Assembly (NCBI RefSeq): GCF_017916255.1
Contig: NZ_CP072827.1
Location: 7,403,501 to 7,467,500 of the forward strand
Source: Streptomyces mobaraensis NBRC 13819 = DSM 40847
Lineage (GTDB): Bacteria; Actinomycetota; Actinomycetes; Streptomycetales; Streptomycetaceae
Direction: 5' to 3'
DNA length: 64,000 nt
Each line of letters opens with the position of its first letter. The first letter of the stretch is position 1. Both the position numbers and the translations under genes were made by a program. Of this stretch, positions 8,819 through 38,606 are shown one piece after another. Below the pieces are notes generated by a model that had not been told where the DNA came from, did not search any database, and worked only from the letters and a program-made list of their open reading frames with translations.

Positions 8819-9895
8819 ATGACGGAGAACGCGAAGAACCCCAGTGATGTGGATGTGGTGGTCGTCGGCGGCGGAGCCGCCGGCCTGTCCGGTGCGGTGA
8901 CGCTCGCCCGGTCCCGGCGGTCCGTGGTGGTCGTCGATTCCGGCGAACCCCGCAACGGCCCCGCCTCCGGTGTGCACGGCCTGCTGTCCCGGGACGGTAT
9001 CGCCCCCGGCGAACTGCTCCGGACGGGCCGGGAGGAGATCACCTCGTACGGCGGCCGGGTGATCGACGACCGGGCGGTGTCCGCCGCACGCGACGGCGAC
9101 GGATTCGTGGTGGTGACGGCGGGCGGGCGCCGCTTCCGGGCCCGCCGGCTGCTGGTGGCCACCGGGCTCGTCGACCGGCTCCCCGAAATCGACGGGCTGC
9201 GGGAGCGGTGGGGGCGGGACGTGCTGCACTGCCCGTACTGCCACGGGTGGGAGGTGCGCGACCGGCCGGTCGGGGTGCTGGCCACCGGCCCGGCCGCGGT
9301 CCACCAGGCGCTGCTCTTCCGGCAGTTGTCCGACCGGGTCACCCTGTTCCGGCACACGGGCGGCGACCTGGCCGAGGACGACTGGGAGCGGCTGGCGGCC
9401 CGCGGGATCGCCGTGGTGGACGGGGAAGTCGCCGCACTGGAGGTCGAGAACGACCGCCTGGTGGGCGTACGGCTGACGTCGGGAACGCGGGTTCCGCTCG
9501 CCGCGCTGGCCGTGACCCCCCGGCTGGAGGCCCGGGACGACGTGCTCGCGGGTCTCGGACTCACGGCTGCGGAACACCCGTCGGCCATCGGGGACCAGGT
9601 AGGTGCGGATGTCACCGGACGCACCGCCGTGCCGGGGGTGTGGGTCGCGGGAAACGTGGCGGACGTGACGGACGGGGTGGTCGGGGCGGCCGCCGCAGGG
9701 GTACGGGCCGCGGCCGCCCTCAACGCCGACCTGGTCGCCGCCGACACCGACGCCGCGCTCGCCCGCCGCCGCGCCGGGCGGCCCACGGCGGCCTTCACGC
9801 CGGAGGCGGAGGCGGCCCTCTGCGGGCGGGTGCTGGGCGACCGCCGCCACGGCCTCGACGGCACGGTACCGTCCGGCGCACCCCGGCAGGGCTGA
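8819..9895 (+). CDS. Thioredoxin-reductase-like FAD/NAD(P) oxidoreductase
   Basis: A 358-residue flavoprotein disulfide reductase. The FAD Rossmann motif VVVGGGAAGLSG is at residues 14-25, the dithiol C138-P-Y-C141 lies in LHCPYCHGWEV, and the C-terminal FAD segment is VPGVWVAGNVAD. HCPYCHG rather than CATCDG resembles the holothin/gliotoxin-oxidase-like and TrxR-like enzymes of actinobacteria. The NADPH Rossmann between them is weak: the usual GGGDSA is replaced by ATGPAAVHQA. It also has a C-terminal extension after residue 305. With the divergent XRE-cupin gene and the methyltransferase it forms a cassette, probably for detoxification or redox stress. Not obviously part of macrolactam synthesis. 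Confidence 0.82.
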   Translation: MTENAKNPSDVDVVVVGGGAAGLSGAVTLARSRRSVVVVDSGEPRNGPASGVHGLLSRDGIAPGELLRTGREEITSYGGRVIDDRAVSAARDGDGFVVVTAGGRRFRARRLLVATGLVDRLPEIDGLRERWGRDVLHCPYCHGWEVRDRPVGVLATGPAAVHQALLFRQLSDRVTLFRHTGGDLAEDDWERLAARGIAVVDGEVAALEVENDRLVGVRLTSGTRVPLAALAVTPRLEARDDVLAGLGLTAAEHPSAIGDQVGADVTGRTAVPGVWVAGNVADVTDGVVGAAAAGVRAAAALNADLVAADTDAALARRRAGRPTAAFTPEAEAALCGRVLGDRRHGLDGTVPSGAPRQG

Positions 9896-9898
9896 CGC

Positions 9899-9920
9899 GC
9901 GGGCGTCGCGCGACGCCCGC
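9899..9920. terminator. Bidirectional hairpin between convergent genes
   Basis: GCGGGCGTCG (9899-9908) and CGACGCCCGC (9911-9920) form a perfect 10-bp stem. It fills the 34-bp gap between the flavoenzyme stop (9895) and the XRE-cupin stop (9930), as expected for a shared terminator. Confidence 0.7.
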
Positions 9921-9929
9921 GGCGCGCCG

Positions 9930-10514
9930 TCAGGTCGTGCGGGCCCGGAGATGGGCGCGCTCGCCCTGGCTGCCGAACAGCACCAGCAGTTCGACCGGCC
10001 GGTCGTCAGCCGGTCCCATCCAGTGCGGCACATGGGTGTCGAACTCGGCCGCCTCGCCGGGGGTGAGCACGAGGTCCCGATCACCGAGGATCAGACGCAG
10101 CCGGCCCTCCAGGACGTACAGCCACTCGTAGCCCTCGTGCGTCCGCGTCTCCGGCTCGGTCCCGGCCGGTCGTGGCGGGATGACCAGCTTGTGGGCCTGC
10201 ATCCCACCGGCCCGGCGGGTCAGCGGAACGTACGTCAGGCCGGGGCGGCGGACCGGCCGCAGGTGGATGCGGGGATCCCCGGTCTGCGGGGCACCCACCA
10301 GTTCGTCCAGCGGGACGCCGTACGCGCGGGCCAGCGGGAGGACCAGTTCGAGCGTCGGCTTGCGCTCACCGCCCTCCAGACGCGACAGCGTGCTCTCCGA
10401 GATCCCCGTCGTCCGCGACAGTGCCGCCAGCGTGACCCCGCGCCGCCGCCGCAGCTCCCGCAGCCGGGGGCCGACGGCGGCGAGGGTCTCCTTCAGTTCG
10501 TCCCGTTCGTCCAT
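9930..10514 (-). CDS. XRE-family regulator with C-terminal cupin domain
   Basis: A 194-residue transcriptional regulator. Residues about 14-70 are an XRE helix-turn-helix (LRELRRRRGVTLAALSRTTGISESTLSRLEGG). Residues about 110-185 are a cupin with EWLYVLEGRLRLILGDRDLVLTPGEAAEFD, the usual small-ligand-sensing half of this family. The ATG at 10514 is chosen because the operator palindrome lies 12 bp upstream and the HTH starts at the expected distance. The gene is convergent with the flavoenzyme and divergent from the methyltransferase. The palindromes at its own promoter and at the flavoenzyme promoter predict autoregulation and control of the flavoenzyme. Confidence 0.88.
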   Translation of the reverse strand: MDERDELKETLAAVGPRLRELRRRRGVTLAALSRTTGISESTLSRLEGGERKPTLELVLPLARAYGVPLDELVGAPQTGDPRIHLRPVRRPGLTYVPLTRRAGGMQAHKLVIPPRPAGTEPETRTHEGYEWLYVLEGRLRLILGDRDLVLTPGEAAEFDTHVPHWMGPADDRPVELLVLFGSQGERAHLRARTT

Positions 10515-10525
10515 GCGCACCACCT

Positions 10526-10538
10526 TGCCGAAACGGCA
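10526..10538. promoter_or_regulatory. Second copy of the operator palindrome, upstream of the XRE-cupin gene
   Basis: TGCCG-AAA-CGGCA, 12 bp upstream of the regulator start on the minus strand and about 105 bp upstream of the methyltransferase. It matches the site at 8764-8776 in both arms and in flanking TT...TGA. Its position over the ribosome-binding region suggests autorepression. Confidence 0.7.
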
Positions 10539-10577
10539 TGAACGCGTGCAACCGATCGCCCGGCCGTCCGCCGGGGT

Positions 10578-10630
10578 TCGAAAACTTCGACAACTTCGAC
10601 AACTTCGACGACTTAGAGAACTTCGACAAC
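10578..10630. repeat. Short 9-bp tandem repeat in the methyltransferase leader
   Basis: Five to six imperfect copies of GA(C/A)AACTTC run through 10578-10630, just before the methyltransferase ribosome-binding site. Unlike its surroundings it is AT-rich. No gene is supported here: translated repeats (ENFDNFDN) would precede the methyltransferase start out of frame. It may mark slippage or a leader structure. Confidence 0.6.
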
Positions 10631-10643
10631 AGGGAGCACCTCC

Positions 10644-11309
10644 ATGACGGACAGGAACGCCGACACCGACCGGGCCCCCGAAGAGGCCGCACGCTTCTGG
10701 GAGCGCGTCTACGCCGACCGGGCAGAGCCCGTCTGGTCGGGCCGCCCCAACCCGCTGCTCGCCGAGACCGCGCGGGCCATCGCCCCCGGAACCGCACTCG
10801 ACCTGGGCAGCGGCGAGGGCGGGGACGCGGTGTGGCTGGCCTCCCGGGGCTGGACGGTCACCGCCGTCGACATCGCGCCGACCGCCCTGGCCCGTACCAC
10901 CGCGCGGGCCGTCGCCGCCGGCACCGCCGTCGCACAGCGGCTGACCGTCGAACAGCACGACCTTGCCCGCACCTTCCCCGCCGGTACCTTCGACCTGATC
11001 AACGCCCAGTACCTGCAGACCCCGTTCGACCTGCCCCGGGCCCGGGTCTTCCAGCGTGCCGCGCGGGCGCTGGCCGCCGGAGGGCTTCTCCTCGTCGTCG
11101 ACCACGGCTCCGTCCGGCCCTGGTCCTGGGACCCCGACCCCGACACCCGCTTCCCCGCGCCGGAAGAGATCTACGACGCGCTCGACCTGGACCCCGCCGT
11201 GTGGCGGCCCGAACGCCTCGACCGCCCCCGGCGCGAGGCCACCGGGCCGGGCGGGCAGACGGCCATGGTCACGGACACGGTGGTCGCGATCCGTCGGTTG
11301 ACGGGTTGA
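10644..11309 (+). CDS. Class I SAM-dependent methyltransferase
   Basis: A 221-residue methyltransferase. SAM motif I is ALDLGSGEGGD at residues 49-59, the acidic residue after beta-2 is in VTAVDIAP, and motif post-I to IV contains FDLINAQYL. The compact size and FWERVYADR N terminus resemble the TehB/thiopurine-type small-molecule methyltransferases. The ATG at 10644 has GGGAG 8 bases upstream. It is divergent from the XRE-cupin regulator and probably part of the redox/detoxification cassette, although it could tailor a metabolite; the substrate is unknown. Confidence 0.85.
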   Translation: MTDRNADTDRAPEEAARFWERVYADRAEPVWSGRPNPLLAETARAIAPGTALDLGSGEGGDAVWLASRGWTVTAVDIAPTALARTTARAVAAGTAVAQRLTVEQHDLARTFPAGTFDLINAQYLQTPFDLPRARVFQRAARALAAGGLLLVVDHGSVRPWSWDPDPDTRFPAPEEIYDALDLDPAVWRPERLDRPRREATGPGGQTAMVTDTVVAIRRLTG

Positions 11310-11435
11310 CGAATCGGAACGGAGTGCGGGGTGCCGACGACGTGTCGCGTTCCGGGCCATGGGCCACCGCGCGGGCTTGAGCGGGTGGTCCGGAGGAAGG
11401 GCTGACGCGGCCGCGGGCGGAGCCCGGGGCGGGCC

Positions 11436-11942
11436 TCAGTTCGACGTGTACGGGATGTACCACTTCATCCATTGGTTGGAGTCCGAGAAGGGGCTGGTGT
11501 AGACGTTGCCCTTCATATTGGAGTCCAGGGCGCGCTTGTTCTGCTTGTTGAGCAACCAGTACACGTCCTTCATCACATAGTGCTGCTCCCACCACTGCCG
11601 GGGGTCTGTCGAGTCGCAGGGTTTGGCCGTCACGAGGTCGCTTCCCGGTCCCCCGCCGGTGAGGCAGAGGTGGGTCTTGGTGCTCTCCAGCATCAGACCG
11701 CTGCCGGTGGCGTGGAAGATCCAGCGCTGGTAGGGGTTGTTCGCACCGCAGCCGTTGCTGTTTCCCCTGGTGTAGACGGCCCCCTCTTTGTCGCCGTCGA
11801 GGCAGTATCCCGTCTGCCAGTTGGCGAGCCCGCTGCTCATGCTCTGGGCGGATGCCGGGGCCTGCGTGGCCATGACGGTCACGCAGGCCGCGGCGATCAG
11901 AACGCCGACCGTTCCGGTCTTCTTTTTCACAGAGATCTTCAC
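11436..11942 (-). CDS. Secreted ricin-type beta-trefoil lectin
   Basis: A 168-residue secreted protein. Residues 1-32 form a Sec signal peptide (KISVKKK, hydrophobic core, APASA cleavage). The remainder is about one beta-trefoil, with repeats ending QRW (in NPYQRWIF) and RQWW and a third at SNQWMKW, the QxW signature of ricin B-like carbohydrate-binding domains. Three Cys pairs probably stabilise the loops. It carries no enzymatic domain. It lies directly downstream of and codirectional with the ribosome-inactivating protein gene, 163 bp away, so it is a candidate separate binding subunit for that toxin. A hairpin in the gap may separate or attenuate the two. Confidence 0.85.
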   Translation of the reverse strand: MKISVKKKTGTVGVLIAAACVTVMATQAPASAQSMSSGLANWQTGYCLDGDKEGAVYTRGNSNGCGANNPYQRWIFHATGSGLMLESTKTHLCLTGGGPGSDLVTAKPCDSTDPRQWWEQHYVMKDVYWLLNKQNKRALDSNMKGNVYTSPFSDSNQWMKWYIPYTSN

Positions 11943-11986
11943 TGGTCACCTTTCGTGGAGAATGCACTGCCCCGCCGGGGCGGGGC

Positions 11987-12019
11987 CCGGCCCTGCCGGT
12001 ACGGTCCGGCAGGGGCCGG
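11987..12019. terminator. Hairpin between toxin and lectin genes
   Basis: CCGGCCCTGCCGG (11987-11999) pairs with CCGGCAGGGGCCGG (12006-12019) with one bulged base. It lies about 90 bp after the ribosome-inactivating protein stop and 45 bp before the lectin start, on their shared strand. It could be a terminator with a lectin promoter beyond it, or an attenuator that sets the ratio of the two proteins. Confidence 0.5.
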
Positions 12020-12105
12020 TTGTTCATGGAAAGCTGGTGCTGCCTGTCCTGGCAGGCCGCGCAGGAGCGTCGTGCGGCGCGGCCGGCCGGCGGAACTCCC
12101 TACCG

Positions 12106-13065
12106 TCAGGGCTTGTGGAAGCGGAGGGCGAGGAAGGGGACGAGGGGCGGGACGCCGCCGGTGCCGAGACGGATCTGCGAGATGTTGGAGTACGCGCGTC
12201 CGTCGACGTACACGGGATTGCTGGTCCCGCCTCCAGTGGTTCGATGGGCGACGCGGGACAGGGCCGACCACTGGGTCTGCAGTCCGACCCCGAAGTCGCC
12301 GAGGCTGTCCGGGTAGCTACCGTCGCTTGAGTCGTATCCGTGGTTGAGGACAGCGGCGATGCGGTTTCGGATCCAGCCGAAGCGCGCGGCCTCGGCAGTG
12401 GCACCGATGATGTAGGCCAATTGGCGCCGGTAGTTGTAGCGCGAGTCGTAAGTGAAGTTGCCCAGTTCCCGCAATCTGTCCCGCATGGCGCGCGCGGTGT
12501 AGGGCATGCGACCGCGAGTCGTTTGGCCGTCCAGCTCGTTGTAGTTTCCTTCGTAGATCTGGTGGAAGAGCGGCGCAGTCGGCAGGTTTCTGGCTCTCCG
12601 AACCTGATCCGCCAGAGGAAACGCATAGGAGTCGTCTCTGAACTGGTAGTTCACACTGTTGATGGTGAAGCCGCGCAGGTACATGTCGTCCAGGCTGAAG
12701 TACAGGATGTGATGGATCCCGCGCTCGCCCCGGCCGTTGATGGTCCAGATGCTGACTTCGACGACGCGGTTCGTGCGCGTCCCTCTCGGCGTGTCAAACA
12801 TGTCCTCGGTGTCAACCCCGGCCATGGGGCTGGCCGCGGCTTCACGGAGCTGATTGACGAACCGTCGGTACCGGTCCTCACGCTCTTGGCCCGCGCCTTC
12901 GGCGTCCAGGTTCGTCAGGTCCCAGGTGAGCCTGAGGTACTGCTCGGTGGTCTCGGCGTGGGCCGGCCTGGTGCCCACGGTCACCAGGGTGCAGGTGGCC
13001 AGAAGGGCCAGGAGCAATGTGCCCAGCCGTCTGCCCACGTGCCGTACGGCGCCTATCGGATGCAT
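12106..13065 (-). CDS. Secreted ribosome-inactivating protein (rRNA N-glycosidase family)
   Basis: A 319-residue protein with a signal peptide ending PAHA at residue 37, followed by a single RIP domain. RIPs remove one adenine from the sarcin-ricin loop of large rRNA. Key residues line up with the ricin A-chain pattern: Tyr129 in DMYLRGF, Tyr175 in EGNYNEL, Glu225 and Arg228 in AEAARF, and Trp266 in QWSALS. The N-terminal YRRFVNQLR is also typical. The ATG at 13065 is preferred over the frame start at 13266 because GGAAAGG precedes it and the signal peptide follows. No lectin domain is fused; a lectin gene follows downstream. The XRE-NB-ARC-TPR regulator is divergent 236 bp away. Confidence 0.88.
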   Translation of the reverse strand: MHPIGAVRHVGRRLGTLLLALLATCTLVTVGTRPAHAETTEQYLRLTWDLTNLDAEGAGQEREDRYRRFVNQLREAAASPMAGVDTEDMFDTPRGTRTNRVVEVSIWTINGRGERGIHHILYFSLDDMYLRGFTINSVNYQFRDDSYAFPLADQVRRARNLPTAPLFHQIYEGNYNELDGQTTRGRMPYTARAMRDRLRELGNFTYDSRYNYRRQLAYIIGATAEAARFGWIRNRIAAVLNHGYDSSDGSYPDSLGDFGVGLQTQWSALSRVAHRTTGGGTSNPVYVDGRAYSNISQIRLGTGGVPPLVPFLALRFHKP

Positions 13066-13219
13066 CGGGGTGGCCTTTCCTGAGGCGGTCGGCGCGGGCC
13101 GGCCGCTGAGGCGGGGGCTCCGCGAAGAGGAAGGTGGCGGTTCGGGAGGCGCCGGTGTTCCGGGCCTTGTCCGCGCCGCAAGCCAACCCGAGGCACCGGT
13201 GGCAGACCAGGCATTTCCA

Positions 13220-13275
13220 CCGGCAGAAGTAGCGTCAGGCATACTTCTGCCGGATGGCTTCGCCACTTCTGCCGG
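13220..13275. promoter_or_regulatory. Perfect inverted repeat plus third half-site, divergent promoter
   Basis: The arms CCGGCAGAAGTA (13220-13231) and TACTTCTGCCGG (13242-13253) are perfect 12-base inverted repeats with a 10-base spacer. A third half-site, ACTTCTGCCGG, is at 13265-13275, 22 bp (two helical turns) after the second. The array lies 26 bp before the regulator ATG at 13302 and about 155 bp upstream of the RIP start. It is the likely operator of the XRE regulator. Confidence 0.7.
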
Positions 13276-13301
13276 TCACGTCGATCAGGGGATGCACACG
13301 G

Positions 13302-15737
13302 ATGGACACCGGGACACCGGCCGGCGGCGACTTCGGCGCGCACCTGCACGCGCTGCGCACCGGCGCGGGCCTCAGCCAGGCGGAGCTGGCGCAGAGTGCC
13401 GGAGTCAGTGTGCGCGGGCTCTCGGACATGGAGCGAGGCCGCTCCCGCGGCCCGCAGCGCCGGACCGTGCAGGCCCTGGCCGCCGCCCTGCGCCTGGATG
13501 CCGCGGCTGCCCGGGAACTGGAGCGCCTGGCGAGCCTGGGCCGCCCCCGCCCCGCCGATGTCAAGGCCGCCCGCCCGGCCGCCGGACCCACCGGCACCGG
13601 CGATACCACCACCTCGCGGACGCCACCCGCGCGGACGGCCGCCCACCACACGCTCACCCTGCCCCGCGACCTGAGCGACTTCACCGCCCGCGGCCCGGCC
13701 CTCGACCGGCTCCGCGCCCTGGTGGAAGACCTCGATCCGGCCCGGCCGCCCATCGCGGTGGTCTGCGGACAGCCGGGCCTGGGCAAGACCGCCTTCGCCG
13801 TGCACGCCGCCCATACCCTGGCCCCGCACTTCCCCGACGGGCAGTTCGCCCTCGACCTGCGCGGCATGGACCCTCGTCCCCTCGCTCCCCGCGACGCACT
13901 CGCCCGGCTCCTGCGCGCCCTGGGAATCCCCGCGGACGCGATCCCCGCCGACACCGAGGACCGCTCCGGCCTGCTGCGCTCCGTCCTGCGCGAGCGGCGC
14001 GTCCTGCTCCTGCTCGACAACGCCGCCGGCGAGGACCAGGTCCGCCCCCTGCTGCCCGGCCAGGGCCCCACCCTCACCCTGGTCACCAGCCGCCACGCCC
14101 TGGCCGGCCTCGAAGCCGTCCACCGCACCGAACTCACCCTGCTGCGCCGCGAAGAAGCCGTCGAACTGATCGTCCGCGTCATCGGACCCGAGCGGGTCCG
14201 GCGCGAGGCCCAGGCCGCCCGCGACCTCGCGGAGTTGTGCGGGCACCTGCCGCTGGCCGTGCGCATCGCCGCCCAACGCCTCGCCGCCCGCCCCGGCGAG
14301 CGCCTGGCCAAACTCGCCGGCCGGCTCGCCGCCCACGAAGACCGCCTCGATGCCCTGCGCACCGGCTCCCTCCAGGTACGCGCCGCCTTCGCCCTGTCCT
14401 ACCGGCAACTGGACGAGGCCACCCGCACCGTCTTCCGCCGCGCCGCCCTCGCCGACGGCCCCGACGTCAGCCCCGAGACCGCCGCCCTCCTGGCCGGTCT
14501 GCCCCCGCGCCGGACCGCCCGCTGCGCCCAGGACCTCACCGACGCCGGCCTCCTGCAGCCCCACCCCACCAGCGACCGCTACCGCTTCCACGACCTGCTG
14601 CACCTGTTCGCCATCGAACAGACCGCCGAAGAGGACACCCCGGCCGACATCACCGCCGCCCGCACCCGCACCGACGCCTGGATGCTGCGCCGCGCCGCCG
14701 CCGCAGCGCAGCTCTTCAACCCCGACCACCAGCCCGACACCCCCGGCGGAGACCCCGACCCGGCCACCGCGCCCGCCGGCCAGGAGCAAGCCCACGCCTG
14801 GCTGGAGGCCGAACGGGCCCAGTGGCTCGCCGCTTTCCACCGGGCCCAGGCGGCCGGCCGGCACCAGCAGGTTCTCGACACCGCCGAGGCGATGCACTGG
14901 TTCTCCGACCGCGTCCTGCACTGGGAACTGTGGGCGGAGGTCTTCGGGCGGGCCGTCGACTCGGCCCGCGCCCTGGGCAGCCGACGCGACGAAACCGTCC
15001 ACCTCAACTACCTCGCCTGGGCCCACACCACCTGCCGCCACGACCACACCACCGCGCTGAGCACCGCACAGGCCGCCCTGGCCCTGGCGCGCGAGAGCGA
15101 CGACCGGCTCCAGGCCGGCTGGGCCCTCAACTACGCGGCACGCGCACTCAACGGACTCGGACGGACCGACCAAGCCATCGCCCACCTCCACCAAGCCGCC
15201 GACTGCCTCAGCCACCGGAGCGACGCGCAAAGCCGCCTCGCCGAACTCTCCACGCTCAACCTCCTGGGCCAGCACTTGCGCCAGGTCGGCCGCCCGGACG
15301 AGGCCCTTGCCATCCACCGGCGCAGCGAGGCTCTGTGCCGGGCCGGCATCCCGGGGAAGCCGCACGAACTGATCAGCCTGTACCGGGCGTCGGTCCAGCG
15401 GCACATCGGCAACGACCTCGCGACGCTGCACCGCTGGGAGGAGGCCGAAGCGCCGCTGCGGCACGCGGTCGCCCGCTTCGAGGCGGCACGCATGCCCGCC
15501 TGGAGCGAACCGGTCCGCCTGGACCTCGGCATCGTCCTGCGCCACCTCCACCGCACCGGAGAGGCCCGCCGCACGCTGACCGCCGCCCACGATGCCCTCG
15601 TCGGACTCAACCACCCCCGTCAACTCGAAGCCGCCGCCCAGCTGCTCCTGCTCGACGAAGCCGGCAGAGCCGATGGCGACAGTCCGACCGCCGGGCACAC
15701 AGGATCCATGAGCCGTCCCGACCTGAACGGCGACTGA
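13302..15737 (+). CDS. XRE-NB-ARC-TPR transcriptional regulator
   Basis: An 811-residue regulator. Residues about 12-65 are an XRE helix-turn-helix (LRTGAGLSQAELAQSAGVSVRGLSDMERG). Residues about 125-400 are an NB-ARC ATPase with Walker A GQPGLGKTA, Walker B RVLLLLDN and sensor LVTSRHA, then a winged-helix region and about 350 residues of TPR-like helical repeats at the C terminus. SARP-type relatives such as AfsR carry a different DNA-binding domain. I chose ATG 13302 over ATG 13254 because the latter abuts the second operator arm and the third half-site would lie inside the coding region. It faces away from the RIP and lectin genes, which are its most likely targets. Confidence 0.85.
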   Translation: MDTGTPAGGDFGAHLHALRTGAGLSQAELAQSAGVSVRGLSDMERGRSRGPQRRTVQALAAALRLDAAAARELERLASLGRPRPADVKAARPAAGPTGTGDTTTSRTPPARTAAHHTLTLPRDLSDFTARGPALDRLRALVEDLDPARPPIAVVCGQPGLGKTAFAVHAAHTLAPHFPDGQFALDLRGMDPRPLAPRDALARLLRALGIPADAIPADTEDRSGLLRSVLRERRVLLLLDNAAGEDQVRPLLPGQGPTLTLVTSRHALAGLEAVHRTELTLLRREEAVELIVRVIGPERVRREAQAARDLAELCGHLPLAVRIAAQRLAARPGERLAKLAGRLAAHEDRLDALRTGSLQVRAAFALSYRQLDEATRTVFRRAALADGPDVSPETAALLAGLPPRRTARCAQDLTDAGLLQPHPTSDRYRFHDLLHLFAIEQTAEEDTPADITAARTRTDAWMLRRAAAAAQLFNPDHQPDTPGGDPDPATAPAGQEQAHAWLEAERAQWLAAFHRAQAAGRHQQVLDTAEAMHWFSDRVLHWELWAEVFGRAVDSARALGSRRDETVHLNYLAWAHTTCRHDHTTALSTAQAALALARESDDRLQAGWALNYAARALNGLGRTDQAIAHLHQAADCLSHRSDAQSRLAELSTLNLLGQHLRQVGRPDEALAIHRRSEALCRAGIPGKPHELISLYRASVQRHIGNDLATLHRWEEAEAPLRHAVARFEAARMPAWSEPVRLDLGIVLRHLHRTGEARRTLTAAHDALVGLNHPRQLEAAAQLLLLDEAGRADGDSPTAGHTGSMSRPDLNGD

Positions 15738-15822
15738 GAAAGTGCGCTGAGAACAACGAAGCGGCGGCGGAAAGCGACTGGGAAGACACCTCCGCGTCAC
15801 ACTGAACCGCGCTGCGCGCCGC

Positions 15823-15846
15823 GTTCCATGAGACGTTCCATGAGAC
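15823..15846. repeat. 12-bp tandem direct repeat
   Basis: GTTCCATGAGAC occurs twice head to tail. The function is unknown; it may be a replication-slippage duplication in non-coding DNA. Confidence 0.6.
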
Positions 15847-16063
15847 ACAGCCGAGTCCGTGGCTCACGGGGTTCCTGCTTGCGCTCGTCTTGTCCTTCAC
15901 GAAGGGGCCCTCGCGCGAGACGCACACGCCCGTGCCACGGCAACGCCGCCATGGTCAGGTGAGGGTGCGCGCGAGCCGGCGGACCCTGGCCCGCGAACGC
16001 CGGTGCGGGCGCCCGGCGGCCGGGAGTCCGGCAGGCACGTGCTGTCGCGAGCCGCAACGGTAA

Positions 16064-16097
16064 GGGCCGGCCGCCACAGGGGTGTGGCGCCCGGCCC
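16064..16097. terminator. Terminator hairpin of the PKS operon
   Basis: The 15-base arms 16064-16078 and 16083-16097 pair with a single C/C mismatch around the loop GGGG. It begins about 42 bp beyond the stop of PKS B on the minus strand and faces the end of the regulator gene, so it probably stops the long PKS operon. Confidence 0.75.
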
Positions 16098-16139
16098 TCG
16101 CCGCTCCCGGCTGCCCCGATCGAGCAGCCCGGACGCGTG

Positions 16140-27170
<11,031 letters not shown>

Positions 27171-27240
27171 GTCACTGGGCTCGCTCCGCCCGGCCGGGTG
27201 CCGGTCCGCGCCGCGCGGGACCGGCACCCGGCCGGAACGG

Positions 27241-38511
<11,271 letters not shown>

Positions 38512-38606
38512 TCGGTGCTCTCCAAAAGAATTCCGCGGGCGGAACGGGGCGGGCGGGGTGGTTCGGGGCGTACGCGAAACGGGACGTGCTGCGGGCGGGC
38601 CGCCGC

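Larger units (their letters stand above)
15738..16139. other. Gene-free 400-bp interval after the regulator and before the PKS operon end
   Basis: No convincing gene on either strand: the short frames here lack ribosome-binding sites and recognisable products. It holds a perfect 12-bp direct repeat GTTCCATGAGAC at 15823-15834 and 15835-15846, and the terminator hairpin at 16064-16097. Confidence 0.6.

Noticed and set aside
12024..12626. 200-residue frame overlapping the RIP gene on the same strand
   Set aside because: It is a frame-shifted reading of the RIP gene, Ser/Thr/Arg-rich, without its own start signals. The RIP frame has signal peptide and catalytic motifs.
13254..13301. ATG 13254 as start of the XRE-NB-ARC regulator
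   Set aside because: It abuts the second arm of the perfect inverted repeat and would place the third half-site in the coding region; the ATG at 13302 gives a normal XRE N terminus.
15797..16057. Short minus-strand frames between the regulator and PKS B
   Set aside because: No ribosome-binding site, no family resemblance, and a terminator hairpin and tandem repeat occupy the same interval.
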